DNA from: RGIG5050 sp045636065
GTDB lineage: Bacteria > Verrucomicrobiota > Kiritimatiellia > RFP12 > UBA1067
Direction: 5' to 3'
DNA: 64,000 nucleotides
NCBI GenBank assembly: GCA_045636065.1
Contig: JAZTWW010000063.1
Span: 1 to 64,000, forward strand
Part shown: positions 25,576-31,762 of the stretch, piece after piece
Layout of the letters: each line of letters begins with the position of its first letter
Position numbering within the stretch: the stretch's first letter is position 1
Position numbers and translations under genes: made by a program
The notes under the pieces: model-generated
What the model saw: only the letters and a program-made list of their open reading frames with translations
What the model was told of the DNA's origin: nothing
Database searches by the model: none

Positions 25576-25920
25576 ATGCTCCAGATGCTTTGCAAGGCTG
25601 TCATTGCCCCATCATTTGCCATAAATGCTATTTTGTGGCATATTCGTGAATTTTTGCCAATTAATGCAAGATTTTCCAGCCCTTTCGTGTCCGCCGAAGG
25701 CGGTTTTCTGTCTGCTTAAGGCGATAACCCGAAGGGTTGCGGCTGGCGAGGCGCTCCCTGCGAAGACCGCGCGCAGGGTGCCATCCCTCAGTGGATGATT
25801 GCCTATATGCGGTCTTCAGGCAGGGATGCGACGCGCCAGCCGTAATCGCGTCGCAGACGCGATTCGCCTTAAGCAGTTTTCGTGGTCGCGCGTCAGCGCC
25901 AGCGATCTATAGTGCCACCT
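25561..25920 (+). repeat. Intergenic repeat copy R3, split by a palindromic insert
   Basis: Begins with GGGGACAGTC inside the DUF262 gene end, then CATCATTTGCCATAAATGC, TTGCCAATTAATGCAA and TTTTCCAGCCCTTTCGTG (to about 25689). The same repeat resumes at about 25877 with TTTTCGTGGTCGCGCGTCAG to 25920. The intervening ~188 bp are absent from the uninterrupted copies R4 and R5. The 455-bp gap between the DUF262 gene and the TM2 gene is accounted for by this element. Confidence 0.85.
25712..25876. mobile_element. 165-bp palindromic element inside R3 (MITE-like)
   Basis: Perfect 12-bp terminal inverted repeats, CTGCTTAAGGCG (25712-25723) and CGCCTTAAGCAG (25865-25876), enclose a second imperfect inverted repeat, GGCTGGCG ... 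GAAGACCGC (25741-25770) with GCGGTCTTC ... CGCCAGCC (25809-25841). The whole can fold as a long hairpin. No transposase is encoded, so it would be non-autonomous if mobile. Confidence 0.6.
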
Positions 25921-26030
25921 ATGCGCCGCGAGGGAGGTGTTTTCTCATAGATCCGACTCTCTGCGCCTATGCGGGAAATCAATTTCTGAACAGGTGGTCA
26001 TAATCTGAACTGCGGAAGGGTGAAAACGAT

Positions 26031-26489
26031 GTGTTTTCAGCCTGTTTTCTTCTTGGCATGGTTATTGCTGTCTCAGTTGCAAGTAACAACCAACAGAAAG
26101 TGAGGCAGGCAATGATCAATGCGTATGACATCAATTCGTTCATAAGACGAAACCGGTATTCGTTCCCGAAATCGTTCGACATGACCCAGCTTACACAAGA
26201 CGACCTGGCCAAGGTCGCATATATGGATTTCAAATCGCCAATAGCCGCGTTCTGGATACATTTCTTCTTGTGCTGCGGAAGACTCTATATCGGGGATTGG
26301 ATTATCGGCATAGCCCAGTTGGCATTGTGCCTTTTGGGCGGGATTGGATTGATATGGATCTTTTGCGATCTCTTCTGCATCAGAGCGGCCACGAGAGAGA
26401 AAAATCTCCGCAACCTGATGGCGGCGGTAAATGGGCAGGGCAGGCAAGTCCCGACATTCGGCATAAACATGAACATCTCCCGCCGGTAG
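26031..26489 (+). CDS. TM2 domain membrane protein
   Basis: 152 aa from GTG 26031; ATG 26058 or 26112 are alternative starts. The C-terminal half is a TM2 domain: FWIHFFLCCGRLYIGDWIIGIAQL, then ALCLLGGIGLIWIFCDLFCI, two membrane helices joined by the short GRLYIGD turn, followed by a basic tail (ATREKNLRNLMAAVNG). TM2 proteins are of poorly defined function. The extra N-terminal hydrophobic stretch (FSACFLLGMVIAVSVAS) depends on the start chosen. Confidence 0.75.
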   Translation: MFSACFLLGMVIAVSVASNNQQKVRQAMINAYDINSFIRRNRYSFPKSFDMTQLTQDDLAKVAYMDFKSPIAAFWIHFFLCCGRLYIGDWIIGIAQLALCLLGGIGLIWIFCDLFCIRAATREKNLRNLMAAVNGQGRQVPTFGINMNISRR

Positions 26490-26589
26490 TCTGGATTTGC
26501 AAGGCGATGGAACTGTATGCTTTGCATATGCTTGCCATGTGCCGGTTTGCGCTTCGTGAATTTCAGCAGAAAGGAAGAAGGATACAAAA

Positions 26590-26874
26590 ATGACTACATT
26601 CAATTCGGAACAGGGTGACAACAAAGCAAAGAATCGGCTTGTCATACCGGCCGTCCAAAGAGGAAAAGTCTGGAACGCGGCAAGAATAGAAACGTTATGG
26701 GATTCCATTTTCAAGAATTTCCCGATTGGGGGAATAGGCTGCGACAAACTCTGTGAGGGAGAAGCATGGTGGTATTGGTATGACAAATTCCAAAATCAAG
26801 AAGTGGTTGAAGTTGAGATTGAGCATAAGCTGCGGGCTCTTTACAAAATTGCGAAGCAAATAGGTAACTGCTGA
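26590..26874 (+). pseudogene. Truncated DUF262 protein (N-terminal fragment)
   Basis: 94 aa. Residues 16-48, NRLVIPAVQRGKVWNAARIE followed by TLWDSIFKNFPIGGI, match the first DUF262 motif (IPxxQRxxVW and DSIxxxFPIG). The frame then departs into unrelated sequence and stops where DUF262 proteins continue for hundreds of residues with the DGQQR motif. It is probably a relic of a third DUF262 gene in the block. Confidence 0.65.
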
Positions 26875-26937
26875 AAAGTAGTGAAAGAGTGATTTGGGAT
26901 GCTGTCGGTAATTGGCGCTGTGTATTGAGGATGGAAG

Positions 26938-27270
26938 ATGAAAAAATCGTTGAATCTTGATCTGCTGGAGTTCCATATACGCGAGGCGGCGCAGGAGCTT
27001 GACTTGCTTATGGATGCGATCCAGCATGCAAAGGATGGGACGCGGCGGGAGGGTGCCGTCGGCGACGAGCCTTTGTACCGTCTGTTGCAGGAGGGTGCGC
27101 TTGCCGCATCGCTTGAACACGCCTACCACCATCTCAACTTCGCATGGAACGGGCGGTTCAAGACAATGCAGGAAGCGGATGCGCAGTTCGACCGGAACGA
27201 AAAGTTTCCGCGTCCATCCGGCACCATCAAATGGTTTGCCAAGTTCTGGAAAACCGGGGACAGTCTCTAA
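26938..27270 (+). CDS. Hypothetical protein with SLEHAYHHLN motif (single unit)
   Basis: 110 aa. All-helical N-terminal half (LEFHIREAAQELDLLMDAIQ) and the motif AASLEHAYHHLNFAWNGR followed by an acidic-basic tail and FPRPSGTIKWFAKFW. The same pattern occurs twice, more divergently, in the 235-aa protein at 27612, so the two belong to one unrecognised family. The final residues GDSL and the stop come from the start of repeat R4. Confidence 0.6.
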   Translation: MKKSLNLDLLEFHIREAAQELDLLMDAIQHAKDGTRREGAVGDEPLYRLLQEGALAASLEHAYHHLNFAWNGRFKTMQEADAQFDRNEKFPRPSGTIKWFAKFWKTGDSL

Positions 27271-27470
27271 TAACTCCGAATATTTTGAAAGCTATTCATC
27301 CTCCATCATTCGCCATAAATACCATATTTGTCATAAATGTCACCATTCGCCATAAATGCCATTTTGCGGCATTTGTGTGAATCTTTGCCAATTAATGGCA
27401 AGATTTTCCAGCCTTTTCGTGGTCGCGCGTCAGCGCCATCAGCGATCTAAAGTGCACCTGCCAGAATTCC
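27256..27470 (+). repeat. Intergenic repeat copy R4
   Basis: Starts GGGGACAGTC within the preceding gene end. Contains three CATAAAT-type units, TGCCATTTTGCGGCA, TTGCCAATTAATGGCAA, TTTTCCAGCCTTTTCGTGG, TCGCGCGTCAGCG and GCGATCTAAAGTGCACCTG, which pairs with a downstream CAGGTGC. It fills most of the 341-bp gap to the next gene. Confidence 0.9.
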
Positions 27471-27611
27471 GCTCAGATCAGGTGCATCTTCTGACCACCT
27501 GATGAAATCTTGAACAGAGTAAGGGCGTGGGACGAGCTTTCCCGCCATTTAAATGATGTTGGCACGGATGGTGCTATTGGCAGAGATGAATCATGCGAAG
27601 GAGATAACGAG

Positions 27612-28319
27612 ATGAAAGCATTGACGTGGAAACCCATACTGTCGAACCTGACAGAGGCGAGCGGAGAGCTTAAGAAGCTTTATTGGCGTCTGCATTTTCT
27701 CGAATTAGGTGAACTGCCGGATAGCTGTCCGAATCATGCCGACGCATCAAAAGTGGATTGGTATGCGCGGCGAGAGTTGCGAGCCCCTTTTACCGAAGCG
27801 AATCTTTTTGTCAGCTTGGAACATGCCTATTGCCATCTTAACTGGGCCTGGAACTGTCGCCGCACGCCGGAAGAGCGCGTGTGGCATTTTTCTGACAGTG
27901 ACGGCAACAGGTGGACGAAGTTCCCGGACACGGCGGATTTCGTGGACCTCTGGCCGTTGGATGGGACTGTCAAGGCTGGGAGAGGAATGCTTGGCAGCGC
28001 AAGGAAGGTGAACCTCTCGCCGATTCGTCTTGGCGTCCATCTGGCCAGCCGTAAGCTCGATATCCTATGCCGACTTGCCGCGAAGGAGCATTTCGGAGAG
28101 AATGAGGTCGATCCGCCTAAGGGGATGACAATGGATGTCTGGAAACGGCCGCTCACGGAAAAGGAGTTTGCCCGTCGAATGCATCGCATCTACATGGAGC
28201 TGAACATTGTCTGGAACAGCCGAAGAGACAGGAACATGGTCGCAACGGGGCGTGCCTTCAATAGGCGCCGATGCTTTCCCCCTGACTTCGCGGCAGCCTG
28301 CTGCAACATGTGGCGGTAA
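27612..28319 (+). CDS. Hypothetical protein, duplicated SLEHAY-type units
   Basis: 235 aa from ATG 27612 (aaggag upstream). Unit 1 contains NLFVSLEHAYCHLNWAWNCRR and TKFPDTADFVDLW; unit 2 contains FARRMHRIYMELNIVWNSRRD and RRRCFPPDFAAACCNMW. Both line up with the single-unit protein at 26938. Charged and helical, with no signal peptide and no catalytic motif I recognise. It lies between repeats R4 and R5 with the enhancer-binding protein gene. Function unknown. Confidence 0.6.
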   Translation: MKALTWKPILSNLTEASGELKKLYWRLHFLELGELPDSCPNHADASKVDWYARRELRAPFTEANLFVSLEHAYCHLNWAWNCRRTPEERVWHFSDSDGNRWTKFPDTADFVDLWPLDGTVKAGRGMLGSARKVNLSPIRLGVHLASRKLDILCRLAAKEHFGENEVDPPKGMTMDVWKRPLTEKEFARRMHRIYMELNIVWNSRRDRNMVATGRAFNRRRCFPPDFAAACCNMWR

Positions 28320-28409
28320 TATTCATGAATGCGATCAAGGGATATGAGTGCATGAGAACCTTCGACAGACCAAGGCTTAGAATCGAACGGCAAATTGTCC
28401 GATTAAAAT

Positions 28410-28439
28410 TTGAACATAATGGGCAAAATGTGATAAAAT
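28410..28439 (+). promoter_or_regulatory. Sigma-70 promoter for the enhancer-binding protein
   Basis: TTGAAC (28410-28415), 18-bp spacer, TAAAAT (28434-28439), 38 bp before ATG 28478. Confidence 0.6.
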
Positions 28440-28477
28440 ATATACTTGGTGAAAGCAATCAAAAGGGTGGGTGTAAG

Positions 28478-29986
28478 ATGGAGAAGGACAGAAACCTGAT
28501 TCTGACGGGCTGGGGCTACGCGGAATACGTGGCCTCGGCGGCAGTCGCATTGAAGGGGCTTGGCGGCAGAGCGGATGTCTACGGCGTGAGCCGCAGGCGT
28601 CTGCCGGAGTTCCTTGGAGAGCTCGCGGAGAAAAGCGGAAATCCAAAATGGGAACGAATATATCTTCTTGGCCTTTCGTTGAGCGGCGATCCGCAATCGC
28701 TCAAGGCGGCTCTTGCGAAGCTGAAGGCGAAAGGCGTGGAGGTTACATGGATAAGCGCGTTTGAAATGCCTGGACACATAGCCGCGATGCTTGAAGGCGA
28801 CATGGAAGTGCGCTACCATGACGGGAGCCTTCTTGAGGCGGCCGGGCAGATGTTTGGCGTGGATGTCGATGCGTTCATGCCGTTCCTCAAAGATAGAAAG
28901 AGGGCTCCGGCGGATGTTCGCGCCTACTTCACGCTTATCGACGCGGCCCAGTTCCACTACCGCAACTATCAGGACGAATCGCTCTACGCCACGACCGTCC
29001 GCTATCTCGCCGGCGGTGTCCGTCCGGCGGCGTGGGAGACCGACGTAAGAAGCGCCGTCGAACATTACGACCGCTACGGCAGCAGGGAGCTGCTCGGGAA
29101 AAGCAAGGCGGTCACGACATTGCAGGACCGCATCAACCGGGTGGCTGTGCATGAACACGCCCGCGTCCTCATCCTCGGCGAAAGCGGCACCGGCAAGGAG
29201 ACCGTCGCCCAGCAGATCCACACGAAGAGTCCAAGATGCAAGATGCCGTTCATCGCCTTCAACTGCGCAAGCGTGACCAAAGACCTTCTGGAAGACAGGT
29301 TCTTCGGACACGAGCGCGGCGCGTTCACGAACGCCTTAGAGAGGACGGATGGCTTGTTCCTCCAGGCGGATGGCGGTACTCTCTTCCTCGACGAGATAGG
29401 AGAGATGTCGCTGGAGGTTCAGGCGCTCCTGCTGCGAGTCCTCGAAGGCGGCCGGTTCATGCGCGTAGGAGGAAAGGAGGAGCTGACGTGCGATGTCCGG
29501 CTCATCACGGCCACGAATCGCGACCTGCCGCGTCTCGTGGTCGATGGAAAGTTCCGCGAAGACCTCTACCAACGCCTCAACGTGGTGCAGATGAGAACGC
29601 CGTCGTTGCGCGAACACAAGGAGGATATTCCGGTCATCGCCAACGCATGGTGGCGCAAGTTCCACGACAACGCCATTCTCAAAGAAGAGCAGATCGCCGC
29701 GCTGATGGACTATGACTACCCCGGGAATGTCCGCGAACTGATCAACATTCTTGACAGGGCGACTGCCCTGGAGGAGTATGATTTTGAAGAGCTCATGCGC
29801 GAACACAAGGAGATGAACGCGGGGCTTTCGGGCGGCTTGGAATTGAAGTCGGGGCGCATCCCGGACAAACTCGAGGATGCGATCCGGATGCACATCCGCC
29901 GCGTCTACGAGAAGTACGGACAGAATCTCACCCGCGCCGCCGAAGCTCTCGACGTGAGCCGGAATACGGTGAGGAAGTATTTGTAG
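28478..29986 (+). CDS. Sigma-54-dependent transcriptional activator (bEBP) with unusual sensor domain
   Basis: 502 aa from ATG 28478. AAA+ domain (about 205-440): Walker A GESGTGKE, sigma-54 contact loop GAFTNA (canonical GAFTGA), Walker B GGTLFLDEIGEM, sensor I ATNRDL and the arginine-finger region FREDLYQRLNV. C-terminal Fis-type helix-turn-helix: NLTRAAEALDVSRNTVRKYL. The N-terminal ~190 residues are not a response-regulator receiver; the strand-helix pattern (LILTGWGYAEYVASAAVALKG, ERIYLLGLSLSGDP) resembles a DHH/RecJ-like phosphoesterase fold, here tentatively a ligand sensor. It sits between repeats R4 and R5, next to T3SS effector genes, so it could regulate them indirectly. Confidence 0.8.
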   Translation: MEKDRNLILTGWGYAEYVASAAVALKGLGGRADVYGVSRRRLPEFLGELAEKSGNPKWERIYLLGLSLSGDPQSLKAALAKLKAKGVEVTWISAFEMPGHIAAMLEGDMEVRYHDGSLLEAAGQMFGVDVDAFMPFLKDRKRAPADVRAYFTLIDAAQFHYRNYQDESLYATTVRYLAGGVRPAAWETDVRSAVEHYDRYGSRELLGKSKAVTTLQDRINRVAVHEHARVLILGESGTGKETVAQQIHTKSPRCKMPFIAFNCASVTKDLLEDRFFGHERGAFTNALERTDGLFLQADGGTLFLDEIGEMSLEVQALLLRVLEGGRFMRVGGKEELTCDVRLITATNRDLPRLVVDGKFREDLYQRLNVVQMRTPSLREHKEDIPVIANAWWRKFHDNAILKEEQIAALMDYDYPGNVRELINILDRATALEEYDFEELMREHKEMNAGLSGGLELKSGRIPDKLEDAIRMHIRRVYEKYGQNLTRAAEALDVSRNTVRKYL

Positions 29987-29997
29987 GATGGAAAACT

Positions 29998-30200
29998 GGG
30001 GACAGTCTCCGATGACGCCTCCATCATTCGCCATAAATACTATATTCGCCATAAATACCATATTTGTCATAAATGTCATCATTCGCGATAAATGCCATTT
30101 TGCGGCATGTTCGTGAATCCTTGCCAATTAACGGCAAGATTTTCCATTTTTTTTTCGTGGTCGCGCGTCAGCGCCAGCGATCTAAAGTGCCACCTGCCGG
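29998..30200 (+). repeat. Intergenic repeat copy R5
   Basis: GGGGACAGTC start, four CATAAAT-type units, TGCCATTTTGCGGCA, TTGCCAATTAACGGCAA, TCGCGCGTCAGCGCCAGCG and ATCTAAAGTGCCACCTG, paired with CAGGTG about 30 bp on. With box E it accounts for the 417-bp gap; a further TATGGTATAAT (30253-30263) may be an ordinary promoter. Confidence 0.9.
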
Positions 30201-30330
30201 ATATGGCGGATTCCGCTAAATCGCCAAATCAGGTGTACCAAAGTCTTCAGGATATGGTATAATATTCACGTCGTTAAGCTGGGATTCTAGACGATAACCG
30301 GAAGGAGCTGGAAAGAGAGCGAGTGCAGCT

Positions 30331-30355
30331 GTAACTTTTCGCCGCGCTGCGTGTA
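30331..30355 (+). promoter_or_regulatory. Effector box E: GTAAC-N14-CGTGTA
   Basis: GTAAC (30331-30335) and CGTGTA (30350-30355), 49 bp before ATG 30404. Confidence 0.75.
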
Positions 30356-30403
30356 GACAAGGCAGAGAATGGAAACGATTTAAACCTTAAAATGGGAACA
30401 ACC

Positions 30404-31531
30404 ATGGCAATCAACCTTAATCATTCGATTTTCGGCAAGCAGTTCGCGGCTTTCGCCGACTTCGCAAGACTCAACGAGGGCAATCCTGACACCCTTGTGT
30501 GCATGGGTGGCAACGAAAATCCGCTTGAGCCGTGGGACAGGGACAAGAATCCCCGGAGGATCGTCGCCAAGACCGACGGCGACTCCATCAGGTCCAGGAC
30601 GAACCTGTTCTACAGGCACAACGACAAGGCGTCAGTCAACGACGAGGTGCGCAGGATATTCAAGGACACCATCCTCAGCGTCTGCAATGTCGACAAGATC
30701 GAAGATCTGCCCGAATCCATCCGCGACGTGATGAATAAGCAAGACTACGGCAAAGGTCGCCCGCTTTCCGTGCGCCGCATCAAGGCAGTGACCGACGCCG
30801 TTACGGCGTGCGCGAAGATGCAGGAGGATAACATCAGGGAGAGCAGGCTCGACGCGGACTATAACGTATCCGTGAACAGCGACAGCTTCCAGAATGCCGG
30901 CGAGCCCAAGATAAAGGATATCCCAGTCGACGAGCCCAAGGAGGAGATCGACCTGGAGGAGGCGAGCAAGCCGGTCGAGAGCCTGCGCGTTAGGATCGGC
31001 TCCGGCCGCGGCAACATCCAGCCCATCAGCCAGAATGTGCTCTCGGCCAAGGTGAAGAGCCTCTATGGCGGCATCCCCGGGCACGGGGACCTTGTCTCGG
31101 CGGTCGCCATCGAGACGATAAAGGCGGTGGACGGGCGGATTGCCGAGAACGAGCTTGAGAAGATCGACTACGACGAGTGCGAGCAGCTGTTCAACTCCAC
31201 GGAGGCGATCGATCTTTCCAGAGACCTTGAGTCCATGACCTCCGACCCCCAGGACATCAGCAATGCGCTCAACCGCATCCGCAGAAAGGCCTCGAACATG
31301 TTCGACGAGATCTTCCCCGAAGACGGGTCTTCCGGCCTCATGCGGGAGATCAAGCGGAATCTCTTCCTGAATTTCGCTCTTCTTCGCGTGAATGCCCTGG
31401 GCGCTTATGGCATGGACATTAAAAGGGTCAACAGGTTCCTCGTCAGCCAGCACGGCCAGGGGGAGATGCTCGATCTCATCGCCCCCGCGTTCCTGAGGCA
31501 GAATGCGGGATTTGACATCAGGAAGCGGTAG
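30404..31531 (+). CDS. T3SS effector-like protein with KPLTARR-type module, probably C-terminally broken
   Basis: 375 aa starting MAINLNHSIF (an ATG at 30392 is also possible). Residues 80-130, NDEVRRIFKDTILSVCN ... KQDYGKGRPLSVRRIKAV, match the module of the 699-aa effector. The rest is helical and charged, without signal peptide or enzyme motif. Box E precedes it. The frame ends TAG at 31529, two further in-frame stops follow within nine bases, and then the same frame continues open for 50 codons of protein-like sequence, suggesting the gene once extended to 31693. No chaperone gene is adjacent. Confidence 0.6.
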   Translation: MAINLNHSIFGKQFAAFADFARLNEGNPDTLVCMGGNENPLEPWDRDKNPRRIVAKTDGDSIRSRTNLFYRHNDKASVNDEVRRIFKDTILSVCNVDKIEDLPESIRDVMNKQDYGKGRPLSVRRIKAVTDAVTACAKMQEDNIRESRLDADYNVSVNSDSFQNAGEPKIKDIPVDEPKEEIDLEEASKPVESLRVRIGSGRGNIQPISQNVLSAKVKSLYGGIPGHGDLVSAVAIETIKAVDGRIAENELEKIDYDECEQLFNSTEAIDLSRDLESMTSDPQDISNALNRIRRKASNMFDEIFPEDGSSGLMREIKRNLFLNFALLRVNALGAYGMDIKRVNRFLVSQHGQGEMLDLIAPAFLRQNAGFDIRKR

Positions 31532-31540
31532 CCTTGATGA

Positions 31541-31693
31541 CTGCACCAGCCCGTCGCCAACAACGTCCTGGACAGAAAGACGAAGGACCTTGTCGTCAAC
31601 TACGCCAAGATCGCGGCGGACAAACTCCAGAAGGGCTTCTGCCCATACTGCTTCGCCCGGGACGGCTTCGACAAATTCTTCACAGTCGAGTAA
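31541..31693 (+). pseudogene. Probable C-terminal remnant of the preceding effector
   Basis: In frame with the 375-aa effector after three clustered stops, it reads VANNVLDRKTKDLVVNYAKI ... GFCPYCFARDGFDKFFTVE, a composition like real coding sequence (zinc-knuckle-like CPYC). There is no start codon with an RBS. Its TAA overlaps effector box F, as the stops of real genes do at boxes A and B. Confidence 0.4.
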
Positions 31694-31714
31694 CCTTCCG
31701 CTGCGCGGCGTGTA
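31690..31714 (+). promoter_or_regulatory. Effector box F: GTAAC-N14-CGTGTA
   Basis: GTAAC (31690-31694) and CGTGTA (31709-31714), 49 bp before ATG 31763. Confidence 0.75.
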
Positions 31715-31762
31715 GAAAGGGTGTAGAGGCAAGCAGAAACCCAAGAAGAAAGCAGGCAGCCA

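Noticed and set aside
25737..26003. 88-aa frame in the palindromic region
   Set aside because: It lies wholly within the inverted-repeat element and R3, with no RBS and Arg/Ala-rich noise composition.
20431..30200. Intergenic repeats as integron attC sites
   Set aside because: They lack the GTTRRRY/RYYYAAC core sites, are longer and more conserved than attC, and no integrase is in the window.
8307..31714. Overlap of every GTAAC block with an upstream TAA stop codon as a functional rule
   Set aside because: Any TAA is a stop in some frame. Only at boxes A and B is the frame clearly a real gene, so the overlap may be incidental.
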